DNA of 64,000 nt from NCBI GenBank assembly GCA_964342355.1, contig CAYFFG010000001.1:248001-312000 (forward strand), given 5' to 3'. The translations under genes and the position numbers were made by a program. The first letter of the stretch is position 1, and the number at the start of each line of letters is the position of its first letter. The notes beneath the pieces were generated by a model that was given only the letters and a program-made list of their open reading frames with translations, had not been told where the DNA came from and ran no database searches. This document shows, piece by piece, positions 53,371 to 62,318 of the stretch. This stretch comes from Hirschia sp964342355 (GTDB lineage Bacteria; Pseudomonadota; Alphaproteobacteria; Caulobacterales; Hyphomonadaceae).

Positions 53371-53757
53371 TTAAAAATCTCCGAGAACGGCAGTGATTTT
53401 GCCTTTCAAGGTGGCTGCGTTGAACGGCTTAACGATGTAGTTGTTTACACCAGCCTTTTTCGCTGCGATCACGTTTTCCGTTTTGGATTCTGCGGTGACC
53501 ATGATGAAAGGCGTTGTTTTCAGCTTGTCATCAGCGCGAACTTCGCGGAGCAGTTCGTAACCAGTCATTGGCTCCATGTTCCAGTCTGAAATAACCAGAC
53601 CGTAGGAATTCTCCTGCATTTTTGCGAGTGCTTCCTTACCGTCAGCAGCATCGTCGATATTTTCGAAGCCAAGCTGCTTCAAAAGGTTTGTGATAATACG
53701 AATCATCGTCTTGTAGTCGTCTACAACAAGAACGGGCATCGCCAGGTCGACAGCCAT
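53371..53757 (-). CDS. cheY: CheY-type response regulator
   Basis: 128-residue single-domain receiver that carries the chemotaxis signal to the flagellar motor. Phosphoacceptor Asp58 (VISDWNMEPMTG), acidic pair VVDDY at ~12-15, Thr88 in VTAES and Lys110 in YIVKPF are all present. It is upstream of cheZ in a two-gene operon. Its shape is that of the CheY that pairs with CheZ, as in other alphaproteobacteria. Confidence 0.95.
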   Translation of the reverse strand: MAVDLAMPVLVVDDYKTMIRIITNLLKQLGFENIDDAADGKEALAKMQENSYGLVISDWNMEPMTGYELLREVRADDKLKTTPFIMVTAESKTENVIAAKKAGVNNYIVKPFNAATLKGKITAVLGDF

Positions 53758-53907
53758 GTTGAAACTCCTCAGGGCGGCTTAAAGTTGTCGTTCAGCCCTA
53801 GTCATATCGCAACAAGCCAAATAAACCGTGAAGCGCTATTGAGATTTCTACGATTAACGTTAACGCATCAGCAAAGACCCTAGTGAGTATGAAAGGGACC
53901 TGCGAAC

Positions 53908-54333
53908 ATGAAACCTGGTAAGACATACGAAGAGCTCGAAATCGGTATGAGTCACGAAGAGACTCACCAAGTGACGGAACAGGACGTCATTGATTTTGCG
54001 CGCGTATCTGGCGACCATAATCCGCTCCATATGGATGCGGAATATGCCAAGACAACCCAATTTGGAGAGCGGATCGCGCACGGTGCGCTTACAGCCTCAT
54101 ACATTTCTGCGATCCTTGGAAACAACCTTCCTGGTCCGGGGGCGATCTTTACGGATCTGAACATGCGCTTTAAGCGCCCCGTCAAAATCGGTTCTGAAGT
54201 CGTCGCGCAAGCAGAAGTCATCGACATGCAGCCGCGCGGAAATCGCGTGACTTTAGCGGTAAAATGCTCTGTGGACGGCAAAATTGTTGTTCAGGGCGAA
54301 GCTAAAGTCATGGTTCCGAACAAAGCGTCCTGA
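53908..54333 (+). CDS. MaoC-family (R)-enoyl-CoA hydratase
   Basis: 141-residue single hot-dog dehydratase. The active-site segment is VSGDHNPLHMDAEYAKTTQF followed by ERIAHGALTAS, as in PhaJ-type (R)-specific enoyl-CoA hydratases that hydrate enoyl-CoA for PHA synthesis or beta-oxidation. It would act on 2-enoyl-CoA in the cytoplasm. It begins the plus-strand run and stops 6 bp before ribF. Function in the run is not obviously linked to riboflavin. Confidence 0.9.
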   Translation: MKPGKTYEELEIGMSHEETHQVTEQDVIDFARVSGDHNPLHMDAEYAKTTQFGERIAHGALTASYISAILGNNLPGPGAIFTDLNMRFKRPVKIGSEVVAQAEVIDMQPRGNRVTLAVKCSVDGKIVVQGEAKVMVPNKAS

Positions 54334-54339
54334 TAATCC

Positions 54340-55284
54340 ATGCGCGTCTTTCATTCTTACGCCGACTTACCGGAGATAGCGAAAGGCGCATCAATCGCTA
54401 TCGGTAATTTTGACGGCCTGCACGCAGGTCATCTGGCGGTGATTGAAGATGCAAAGGCGGCGGCTGTTAAACATGATACGCACGTTGGCGTCATGATGTT
54501 TGATCCGCCGCCGGTAAAATTATTCCGACCGGACGGACCTCCGTTTAGACTGATGAGCGTATCGCGGCGCGCGCAATTGCTGGCGCGCGACAAGGTAGAC
54601 TTTGTTTACGCTATTCCTTTCGATCGGCAAATTTCGCAAATGACGGACGAAGATTTCGTGCGCGAAATCTTAGTGGACGGCCTAGCTGTAAAGGCTGTGA
54701 CTGTCGGTTATGACTTTTGTTTTGGACGCAACCGAATGGGCGATGCCCAGCGTTTGATAGAGTTGGGGGAACAGTACGGATTCGATGTCTCTGTGACCGG
54801 TAAGGTCAGCGCAGGGGATGAGAAATACGGATCTACCCGCGTGAGAGAAGTCATTGCTGAAGGAGACATGACCCAAGCGCGTGAGCTGTTGGGTCATCAT
54901 TGGGTCATTGAAGCAATTATCGAGCATGGCGAAAAGCGTGGCCGTACAATTGGTTTTCCAACAGCAAACTTGAAATTGGGTGAGTTCGTTCATCCAAAAC
55001 ACGGGATTTATGCCGTCTGGATGCGCCTTAATGGAGAGGACGATTGGCGTCCCGGTGTCGCTAACTTTGGTCGCACGCCGACAACGGGTATGAGAGACCC
55101 ATTGCTGGAAGTCTATTTGTTCGATTTTGATGGTGACCTTTATGGCAAGCCTGTCGAAGTTGCTTTTCGCGCGTTTATTCGGCCGGAAGAACATTTTGAC
55201 AGCCTGGAGACGCTTGTCGCCCAAATGCATCGCGACACAAACGACGCCCGCAAGATCCTTTCGGCAGCCACACCGCCAAAGTAG
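54340..55284 (+). CDS. ribF: Bifunctional riboflavin kinase / FAD synthetase
   Basis: 314-residue enzyme that makes FMN from riboflavin and then FAD. The N-terminal adenylyltransferase domain shows IAIGNFDGLHAGHLAVI and VGYDFCFGRNRMGD. The C-terminal flavokinase domain shows RGRTIGFPTANLKLG and KHGIYAVWMR. It is followed by ileS, the order also found in many other proteobacteria. It is 6 bp after the maoC gene. Confidence 0.95.
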   Translation: MRVFHSYADLPEIAKGASIAIGNFDGLHAGHLAVIEDAKAAAVKHDTHVGVMMFDPPPVKLFRPDGPPFRLMSVSRRAQLLARDKVDFVYAIPFDRQISQMTDEDFVREILVDGLAVKAVTVGYDFCFGRNRMGDAQRLIELGEQYGFDVSVTGKVSAGDEKYGSTRVREVIAEGDMTQARELLGHHWVIEAIIEHGEKRGRTIGFPTANLKLGEFVHPKHGIYAVWMRLNGEDDWRPGVANFGRTPTTGMRDPLLEVYLFDFDGDLYGKPVEVAFRAFIRPEEHFDSLETLVAQMHRDTNDARKILSAATPPK

Positions 55285-55338
55285 GCGATTGGCTTAAACC
55301 TCTTTTCCTTCCCGCACGAGCCTGTTAAGGACACGCAA

Positions 55339-55419
55339 ATGGAAAACGCGTTTCGCATAATCATTGGAATTGGCGGCGGTCGAATTATTGGCCCGACCCG
55401 CAACGAGGTTCGCACCTGA
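55339..55419 (+). CDS. Candidate Ile-rich leader peptide upstream of ileS
   Basis: 26-codon ORF (MENAFRIIIGIGGGRIIG...) with six isoleucine codons, including ATA-ATC-ATT in a row at codons 7-9 and ATT-ATT at 16-17. TTAAGGAC with eight bases to the ATG is a strong ribosome binding site, better than that of ileS itself. It lies 54 bp after ribF and 85 bp before the ileS ATG. In the region GGTCG pairs with CGACC (55378-55382, 55394-55398) and CCGAC with GTCGG (55393-55397, 55441-55445), so two alternative structures share a segment. It would be an attenuation leader, sensing charged tRNA-Ile, if this is right. Confidence 0.45.
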   Translation: MENAFRIIIGIGGGRIIGPTRNEVRT

Positions 55420-55504
55420 GGGAATAGCGGATCATGCGGCGTCGGGATTTTGAGTTTCAAGCCTTATGGCGTTCCCAGACAAAACATTCCAAGAAGATTT
55501 CCAG

Positions 55505-58500
55505 ATGTCTAAAGACGATACCCAAACAGATGGCCGCGATTACCGCGAGACTTTGTTCTTACCTAAAACTGATTTCCCCATGCGTGCAGGTTTGCCGAAG
55601 GCAGAACCCAAATGGCTAGAGACATGGGAAGAAGAGGGGCTCTACGAGGCGCTTCGTGAGGACGCGAAGGGGCGTCCTGAATACATGCTGCATGACGGAC
55701 CGCCTTATGCAAATGGTCACATTCACATCGGCACCGGTCTCAACAAGATTGTCAAAGACCTGATTGTACGCCATCGCCAGATGACTGGACATGACGCTGA
55801 CTATGTACCTGGGTGGGACTGTCACGGTCTGCCGATTGAGTGGAAGGTTGAAGAAAGCTTCCGTCAGAAAGGCAAACAGAAACGCGATGTTGATCCGTCT
55901 GAATTTCGCAAGGCATGCCGTGAATATGCATCTGAATGGATCGACATTCAGCGCAGCGAATTCAAACGTCTTGGTGTGGTCGGTAATTGGGAAGATCCGT
56001 ACCTGACGATGAATTTTGACTCCGAAGCGGCTATCGTTGAGGAATTTTTGAAAGTTGCCATGTCCGGGCAATTGCGTCGCGGATCCAAGCCTGTGATGTG
56101 GTCACCGGTTGAGCAGACCGCGCTTGCAGAAGCCGAGGTCGAATACGAAGACCGCAAAGCCAATGTGGTCTGGGTGAAGTTTCCGGTAGTAGAGTTTGAT
56201 GCGAGTGGTGAGCTGAAACTACTCCAATTGGACCAACCTGACGCTTCAGTGGAAGACACTAAAAAGTTTAAGCTTCTTAACGGTGCCAGCGTTGTAATTT
56301 GGACGACGACCCCTTGGACCATTCCCGCGAACCGAGCTGTTTCCTACAACGGGGGAATGAATGTCACTGAGACCGGAGCAGAGCCTCTTATCGATTACGC
56401 CGTGTTCGAATGTGTGGCGTTAGAAGATGATCTGCCTTTCGAGCCTTGGATTAAACCAGGTGACAAACTTGTTTTAGCCAAAAGGCAAGCGGATGCGACG
56501 TTCAAAGCGGCTAAAGCTGCCGTTTGGAAGGAATTGGGTGATATTCTTCCCGAGGAGTTAGCAAATGTAGTACTTGCCCATCCCCTAAGGGATGCTGGCT
56601 TGGATGGTTATGGTTTTCCAGTCCCAATGCTTGCCGGAGATCACGTTACCGATGACGCCGGTACGGGCTTCGTCCACACAGCGCCAAGCCATGGTGAGGA
56701 CGACTACAATGTCTGGATCGCATCTGGACGGTCGACATCTGACATTCCGGAAACGGTCGACGAGTTTGGTTGCTACACCAAGGAATGTCCCGGCTTTGAG
56801 GGGCTGGATGTTATCCGCATCGACGGCAAGAAACGCGGTCAGGACGGTAAAGCCAATAAAGCGGTGATGGATAAGTTGATCGAGCAGGGCAATCTGCTCG
56901 CACGCGGCATGACCACGCTGCGTGACGCGCACTCCTGGCGTTCCAAAGCGCCAGTTATTCGCCGTGCGACACCGCAATGGTTTATCGCAATGGACCAGAA
57001 GATGGCCGACGGCGAAACGCTGCGTGAAAAGGCGCTGGCTTCAATCGCCGCCACCAGCTTCACGCCTGCGCGCGGTCGCGCGCGTATTCAGTCAATGGTC
57101 GAAGGGCGTCCAGACTGGCTCATCTCACGCCAACGCGCCTGGGGTGTGCCGCTGACGCTCTATGTCAATAAAGAGACAGGCGAGATCCTAAAAGATGAGA
57201 GTGTAAATACTCGCATTGTTGCAGCTGTTGAGCAGGGCGGCGCTGATGCGTGGTTTACGACGCCGGATGCAGATTTTCTCGGCGTCGAATACTCCGCGGA
57301 TGACTATGAGAAGGTCACAGACATTCTCGACGTGTGGTTTGATTCAGGAACCACGCACGCTTTCTGTTTAGAAAAGCGTGGTCTGAAATGGCCGGCTGAC
57401 CTTTATATGGAAGGTTCTGACCAGCACCGTGGTTGGTTCCAATCTTCTTTGCTCGAGGGCTGTGCGACACGTGGGCGTGCGCCATATGACCATATTCTGA
57501 CACATGGATTTGTGGTGGCGCAGGACGGGCGCAAAATGTCCAAGTCTTTGGGCAACACTGTATCGCCGCAGGAAGTTTGCGATCAATTCGGTGCGGAGAT
57601 CATGCGCATCTGGGTGGCGTCTTCTGACTTCACGGATGACCCGGCGTTCGGCAAAGATATTATCGCCGCCAACGTTGAGACTTATCGTAAGCTGCGTAAC
57701 ACGCTGCGTTATCTACTGGGCGGACTGGACGGTTTTACAGAAGCGGAACGCGTTCCGGTCAGTGAGATGCCAGGGCTGGAACGCTGGATGCTGCACCGCC
57801 TGAGCGAAGTGGATGCCACTATCCGCGACGCGATGAACGCTTTTAATTTCCAGAAGGCTTTCACGACATTGGTCAATTTCACAAATGTTGACCTTTCAGC
57901 TGTGTATTTCGATATCCGCAAGGATTCGCTTTACTGTGACGCGCCAGATGATCTGCGTCGCCGTGCAAACCGAACAGTAATGGATGAGTTGTTCAAATGC
58001 CTGACGGCATGGTTCGCGCCAATCATGGTGTTTACATGTGAAGAGGCATGGCGACTTCGCTTTCCGGATCAGGGATCTGCGCACCTGCGTCAGTTCCCGA
58101 TTGTGCCCTCCGAGTGGAAAAACGAAGAACTGGCGGCAAAATGGGCCAAGATTTTCAAGGTTCGCCGTGTGGTGACAGGCGCTCTGGAAGTTGAGCGCCG
58201 CGAAAAACGCATAGGTTCTTCGCTGGAAGCTGCGCCGATCGTACATGTAAGCGATGCGGATCTGTTGCAGGCGTTCGCTGGTGAAGTTGCTGAAGACATA
58301 TTCATCACGTCTCAGGCTGTTCTTGTATCTGGGGATGGGCCGGGAACGGCATTCCGTCTTGATGATACGCCAAGCGTAAGTGTCGTGCCCGACAAAGCGA
58401 AGGGCGTGAAATGTGCGAGGTCATGGAAGTATTTTGATCCTGCCACGGCTTTGCCTGATTTTCAGGACATTACACCAAGGGATGCAAAAGCTGTGATGGC

Positions 58501-58525
58501 GTGGGACTCACGTCAGAAAAGCTGA
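55505..58525 (+). CDS. ileS: Isoleucyl-tRNA synthetase
   Basis: 1,006-residue class I synthetase. The HIGH motif is GPPYANGHIHIGTGLNK (~63), the KMSKS loop is DGRKMSKSLGNTVSPQE (~676), the editing domain has TTTPWTIPANRA and GTGFVHTAPSHGEDDY, and the anticodon domain is intact. The C-terminal zinc ribbon is degenerate: only one of the usual four cysteines remains (VKCARSWKYF). Start choice: the frame opens at 55466, but MSKDDTQTDG at 55505 is more family-like. It is preceded by an Ile-rich mini-ORF. Followed 39 bp later by lspA. Confidence 0.95.
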   Translation: MSKDDTQTDGRDYRETLFLPKTDFPMRAGLPKAEPKWLETWEEEGLYEALREDAKGRPEYMLHDGPPYANGHIHIGTGLNKIVKDLIVRHRQMTGHDADYVPGWDCHGLPIEWKVEESFRQKGKQKRDVDPSEFRKACREYASEWIDIQRSEFKRLGVVGNWEDPYLTMNFDSEAAIVEEFLKVAMSGQLRRGSKPVMWSPVEQTALAEAEVEYEDRKANVVWVKFPVVEFDASGELKLLQLDQPDASVEDTKKFKLLNGASVVIWTTTPWTIPANRAVSYNGGMNVTETGAEPLIDYAVFECVALEDDLPFEPWIKPGDKLVLAKRQADATFKAAKAAVWKELGDILPEELANVVLAHPLRDAGLDGYGFPVPMLAGDHVTDDAGTGFVHTAPSHGEDDYNVWIASGRSTSDIPETVDEFGCYTKECPGFEGLDVIRIDGKKRGQDGKANKAVMDKLIEQGNLLARGMTTLRDAHSWRSKAPVIRRATPQWFIAMDQKMADGETLREKALASIAATSFTPARGRARIQSMVEGRPDWLISRQRAWGVPLTLYVNKETGEILKDESVNTRIVAAVEQGGADAWFTTPDADFLGVEYSADDYEKVTDILDVWFDSGTTHAFCLEKRGLKWPADLYMEGSDQHRGWFQSSLLEGCATRGRAPYDHILTHGFVVAQDGRKMSKSLGNTVSPQEVCDQFGAEIMRIWVASSDFTDDPAFGKDIIAANVETYRKLRNTLRYLLGGLDGFTEAERVPVSEMPGLERWMLHRLSEVDATIRDAMNAFNFQKAFTTLVNFTNVDLSAVYFDIRKDSLYCDAPDDLRRRANRTVMDELFKCLTAWFAPIMVFTCEEAWRLRFPDQGSAHLRQFPIVPSEWKNEELAAKWAKIFKVRRVVTGALEVERREKRIGSSLEAAPIVHVSDADLLQAFAGEVAEDIFITSQAVLVSGDGPGTAFRLDDTPSVSVVPDKAKGVKCARSWKYFDPATALPDFQDITPRDAKAVMAWDSRQKS

Positions 58526-58564
58526 TAAGCGATACCCGAAATTGGGGTTTGGTGGAGTAGAGTC

Positions 58565-59170
58565 GTGATCGAAGTGCGCAACCGATACTGGATATGGGCG
58601 GGACCGGTTGTTCTGATCTCGCTATTGCTCGACCAGATTTCCAAGGCGATTGTCCTGAACACTGATGTGTTTAATGCGCGTGAATGCTTGTTTCAGGATG
58701 CGCGTATTTGCGGACAGATTGACCTTTCTCAGAGTTTTGATCTTTCAATGGTCTGGAACTACGGCATGAGTTATGGCCTGTTTCAGACCGATGGGATTGG
58801 AAGATGGGTCTTGTTTCTGATCACGCTGGTTATTTCATTTGCCTTCTTAGCCTGGATGCTCAAAGCAGAGCGTGCGCGTACGGCCTTAGCGCTGGCGCTG
58901 GTGATCGGGGGCGCTCTTGGCAATATGATTGATCGTGCGCGCTTTGGCGCTGTGGTCGATTTTTTTGATTTTTCAGGGCCGTGGTTTGGTATCAGTTTCC
59001 CTGCGGAAAGCGGAGTATTCGCCTGGATTGATAAGTCACTTTATCATCCGGATGGTATGTTGGGGTTAGGTTTTCCGTATGTGTTTAATGTTGCCGATAT
59101 GGCGATAACATTTGGCGCAATTATCCTGTTTGCAGATCAGGTGTTGGCGGATAGAGAAAAGACAGGCTAG
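58565..59170 (+). CDS. lspA: Lipoprotein signal peptidase II
   Basis: 201-residue inner-membrane aspartyl protease that removes signal peptides from prolipoproteins. Four helices are visible. The catalytic aspartates are in NMIDRARFGAVVDFFDF and FNVADMAITFG. It starts with GTG 58565, with GGTGGAG upstream. It is longer than usual (~165) because of loops before the second Asp. It follows ileS, as in most proteobacteria. Confidence 0.95.
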   Translation: MIEVRNRYWIWAGPVVLISLLLDQISKAIVLNTDVFNARECLFQDARICGQIDLSQSFDLSMVWNYGMSYGLFQTDGIGRWVLFLITLVISFAFLAWMLKAERARTALALALVIGGALGNMIDRARFGAVVDFFDFSGPWFGISFPAESGVFAWIDKSLYHPDGMLGLGFPYVFNVADMAITFGAIILFADQVLADREKTG

Positions 59171-59172
59171 GT

Positions 59173-59188
59173 TGTCGAAAATTCGACA
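59173..59188 (+). promoter_or_regulatory. Perfect 16-bp dyad between lspA and DUF3035 gene
   Basis: TGTCGAA-AA-TTCGACA, 7-bp arms. It lies just after the lspA stop and ~43 bp before the downstream ATG. It may be an operator or hairpin. No T-run. Confidence 0.3.
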
Positions 59189-59230
59189 GGTAAGGCTAGT
59201 GCTTAAAAGTACAGCGTGAAGGCGTTTGAT

Positions 59231-59746
59231 ATGAAAAAATCGGTTTTGGGGCTCTCTGCCGCAGCAATCGCAGCGATGACAGCAACAGGGTGTTCTGGCA
59301 CTGCTAACCGTTCTCCGGATGAGTTTCGCGTGGTTCGCAAAGCGCCACTGACAGTGCCGCCAGAGTTTAATCTGCGACCGCCAGCGCAAGGCGAAAGCTT
59401 GCCGACTGAGCTGCGTCGTGAAGATCAGGCACAGGCCGTTATTTTTGGTCAGGCGATAGGCGGCGGTGCGTCTGATGGTGAGAAACTCTTTGTCGCCAAA
59501 GCTGGCGCCGATGCTATTGACCCTAAAATCCGCGCAACTGTTGACTATGATGCGAGTGGCACACTGAGAAAGGATGAGTCCTTCTCAGATAAAATTTTGT
59601 CATTCGGCGGAAGCGATAAAAAAGCGACAATCATCAATCCTGATGCGGAAGCTGAACGTTTAGATGAAGAAGCTGACAGCGCAACTGGCGGCGGCAAGAT
59701 CGTTATCGAACGTCGTGTTGGCGATTCCAAGCTTCCTGGACTTTAA
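59231..59746 (+). CDS. DUF3035 lipoprotein
   Basis: 171-residue predicted lipoprotein (MKKSVLGLSAAAIAAM, lipobox TATGC, Cys ~21). The DUF3035 signature is PDEFRVVRKAPLTVPPEFNLRPP, split here as PDEFRVVRKAPLTVPP and PEFNLRPPA. A C-terminal acidic tail follows. The family lies next to lspA in alphaproteobacteria and has no known function; a link to BAM complex biogenesis is possible but unproven. The frame also opens at 59216. Confidence 0.85.
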   Translation: MKKSVLGLSAAAIAAMTATGCSGTANRSPDEFRVVRKAPLTVPPEFNLRPPAQGESLPTELRREDQAQAVIFGQAIGGGASDGEKLFVAKAGADAIDPKIRATVDYDASGTLRKDESFSDKILSFGGSDKKATIINPDAEAERLDEEADSATGGGKIVIERRVGDSKLPGL

Positions 59747-59816
59747 GTCCGGTCTTCCACAGACAAGCTGTTTGTGCGCCTAGGCGCGAATCATTGCCTG
59801 CGTTAGGTTTGCAGGC

Positions 59817-61754
59817 ATGCGTGACACATTAGCTAACCCTCATTCAAACATTCAACGATTACCGCCCGATGCCGTAAACCGTATCGCAGCAGGGGAAGTC
59901 ATTGAACGCCCAGCTGCAGCGGCCAAGGAACTCATTGAAAACGCACTTGATGCCGGCGCGCGAAGTATTCGCGTGCGCATTGAGGGCGGCGGATTACAGC
60001 GTTTGCTTATTGAAGACGACGGCAAGGGCATGTCTTCGGCTGAGCTGCCAATCGCTGTTGAACGCCATGCGACATCGAAGCTTCAGGCGGATAGGGAAGG
60101 GTATATTGACCTTCTGAACATCTTCACGCTCGGATTTCGCGGTGAGGCATTACCTTCAATCGGATCAGTCTCTCGTATGGAAATCGTCTCCAAGGTGAGA
60201 GATGACGATCAGGCACATTGTCTGGAATTGGAAGCAGGCAAAATAGATGGTCCCAAACCAGCTGCCTGGTCAGGACTGGACGCCCACGGCACACGCGTGG
60301 ATGTGCGTGACCTTTTCTTTGCGACCCCAGCCCGGCTTAAATTTATGAAGTCGGATCGCGCGGAAACGATGGCGATTACCGATATGGTCAAGCGCCTCGC
60401 GATGGCGCATGCCGATGTCTCATTTGTTCTGGAATCAGCGGACAGGAAAATCCTCAATCTACCCGCAGAAACAGGCGCTTATGAGGATGCCAGATTAAAA
60501 CGTCTTGGCGCCATTATGGGCAAGGAGTTTAGGGAAAACGCCTGCCAGATCGAAGCAGAGCGTGATGGCGTGACCGTGAGCGGATTTGCTGGCTTGCCTA
60601 CACTCAATCGCGGCAACGCTCAGCATCAATACCTATTTGTGAATGGTCGACCGGTAAAAGATCGTCTGCTGAATGGCGTCATACGTGCGGCATATCAAGA
60701 TTTTCTGGCCAGAGACCGCCATCCAATGGCGGCTCTGTTTGTTGATCTTCATCCAGAATATGTCGATGTGAACGTGCATCCGGCAAAAACAGAGGTGAGG
60801 TTCCGCGATGCTGGTAATGTGCGTGGATTGCTGATTGGTGCACTAAGGCATTCGCTGGCCGCAGCCGGGCACAGGGCTTCCACGACTGTGGCTGGTGAAG
60901 CGCTGGGTAAAGCGCAGCCGCATGATTTATCATCCCTACAGTCTACTAACGTGTTTCAATCAACGATGGGAAGAAGGCCTGGCGCTATAGCAAGCAACTG
61001 GCGACCCCAGTCAAATTCTGAGCCGGATTTGACTGCATTCCTCACCGAATCAGACCCTGGAGCGTCAGCGTTTCACGAAGCGTCCGAAGCCTTTCAGAAT
61101 GGATCAGGTATTTCATCCATGTCTGCAAGGGTCGAACCCGATACGTTTGTTTCTGAACAAAACGCTGCTGGCGCTTATCCGCTGGGGGTTGCGCGTGCGC
61201 AATTACATGAGACTTATGTCGTGGCTCAAACACAAGATGGCATTGTCATTGTTGACCAACACGCAGCGCATGAACGATTAGTCTATGAGCGAATGAAAGC
61301 GCAAATGGCGCAAAAGGGCGTACAACGTCAAGCGCTGTTGATACCTGAAATTGTGGAATTGAACGAAGACGAAGCCGGACGTGTTCTTTCCAGATCAGAA
61401 GAATTACTAGAACTTGGCTTGGAGATCGAACCCTTTGGGGTTGGCTGTATCGCTGTGCGGGCGACGCCGTCTTTGTTTGGGGATATGGATGCAGCCGGAT
61501 TGATTCGTGATCTGGCCGATGATTTTGCCGAATATGACGCTGGACTGGCGTTAAAGGAAAAATTTGAAGACGTGATGGGCAATATGGCGTGTCGCGGGTC
61601 TGTGAGGTCTGGACGACGGTTAACTGTCGAAGAAATGAACGCTTTATTGCGTCAGATGGAAGCTACTCCACATTCAGGTCAGTGCAATCATGGGCGTCCA
61701 ACCTACGTCGAATTAAAGTTAGCCGATATTGAAAGACTATTCGGGAGGCGATAA
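59817..61754 (+). CDS. mutL: DNA mismatch repair protein MutL
   Basis: 645-residue GHKL ATPase of mismatch repair. The N-terminal ATPase shows EVIERPAAAAKELIENALDA, EDDGKGMSS and FTLGFRGEALPSI. A transducer and ~130-residue linker lead to the C-terminal domain. It has the endonuclease motif DQHAAHERLVYERMK (DQHA-x2-E-x4-E) plus ACRGSVRSG and CNHGRPTYVE, so it is of the nicking type that does not need MutH. It follows the DUF3035 gene by 70 bp. Confidence 0.95.
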   Translation: MRDTLANPHSNIQRLPPDAVNRIAAGEVIERPAAAAKELIENALDAGARSIRVRIEGGGLQRLLIEDDGKGMSSAELPIAVERHATSKLQADREGYIDLLNIFTLGFRGEALPSIGSVSRMEIVSKVRDDDQAHCLELEAGKIDGPKPAAWSGLDAHGTRVDVRDLFFATPARLKFMKSDRAETMAITDMVKRLAMAHADVSFVLESADRKILNLPAETGAYEDARLKRLGAIMGKEFRENACQIEAERDGVTVSGFAGLPTLNRGNAQHQYLFVNGRPVKDRLLNGVIRAAYQDFLARDRHPMAALFVDLHPEYVDVNVHPAKTEVRFRDAGNVRGLLIGALRHSLAAAGHRASTTVAGEALGKAQPHDLSSLQSTNVFQSTMGRRPGAIASNWRPQSNSEPDLTAFLTESDPGASAFHEASEAFQNGSGISSMSARVEPDTFVSEQNAAGAYPLGVARAQLHETYVVAQTQDGIVIVDQHAAHERLVYERMKAQMAQKGVQRQALLIPEIVELNEDEAGRVLSRSEELLELGLEIEPFGVGCIAVRATPSLFGDMDAAGLIRDLADDFAEYDAGLALKEKFEDVMGNMACRGSVRSGRRLTVEEMNALLRQMEATPHSGQCNHGRPTYVELKLADIERLFGRR

Positions 61755-61795
61755 GAGTGTAGTAACTATACTAAATAAAATCAGGGGAGGCGCAT

Positions 61796-62278
61796 ATGAT
61801 CGTTCCAGACAGGATCGCCAGTCGAAGGGGATTCACTGCAATGGGACGACGATCTGTTCTCCCATTTGACAAACACGACAATTTAAAGAGCTTTTACCAA
61901 GCTACCTATTCCGATGCTCAGTCTTTATTTAAAGAAATGTCGCGTCGACCTATGTTAATGATCAACGCCAAGGACTGGGCAAACAATACAATTGATTACA
62001 GCTGCGTTGTGGCTGTTGATGAAGGCGCTGAGGTGATGCAGTCGCTGGAAGTGTCAAAAATTCCAGATCAGATTTATGCAGTATACAAGCATAACGGGCC
62101 GGTTTCTGAACTTGGCGTGTTCTGGGAAGAAATTGTAGAGAGCTGGAACAGCAATGATGAAATGAAGATCGCAGATAGCCCTGAACTTCAGGTGTTTTGC
62201 GATGATTTCGATTTGGAATCCGACATTGGGTCGGTTGAAGTCTGGATACCTGTCGAAGCGCGTTCTGGCGGTCATTAA
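61796..62278 (+). CDS. Stand-alone GyrI/AraC effector-binding-like protein
   Basis: 160-residue protein. The second half (PDQIYAVYKHNGPVSELGVF, ELQVFCDDFDLESDIGSVEV, WIPVEA) matches the C-terminal part of GyrI-like/AraC effector-binding domains, which bind small molecules. No DNA-binding domain is attached. GGGGAGGCGCAT precedes the ATG. It is the last gene of the run, followed by a strong terminator. Its ligand is unknown. Confidence 0.75.
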   Translation: MIVPDRIASRRGFTAMGRRSVLPFDKHDNLKSFYQATYSDAQSLFKEMSRRPMLMINAKDWANNTIDYSCVVAVDEGAEVMQSLEVSKIPDQIYAVYKHNGPVSELGVFWEEIVESWNSNDEMKIADSPELQVFCDDFDLESDIGSVEVWIPVEARSGGH

Positions 62279-62284
62279 TTAACA

Positions 62285-62314
62285 AGGGCGCTGAATTTCT
62301 TCAGCGCCCTTTTT
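62285..62314 (+). terminator. Rho-independent terminator
   Basis: 11-bp perfect stem AGGGCGCTGAA/TTCAGCGCCCT, loop TTTC, then TTTT. It lies between converging genes and ends the ribF-mutL run. Confidence 0.9.
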
Positions 62315-62318
62315 GATT

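Noticed and set aside
53854..53863. TTAACGTTAA palindrome between cheY and maoC
   Set aside because: Ten-base palindromes occur about 60 times per 64 kb by chance and the spacing does not match CtrA.
61131..61150. GGGTCGAACCC resembling a tRNA T-loop
   Set aside because: It lies inside mutL and has no acceptor stem or anticodon arm around it.
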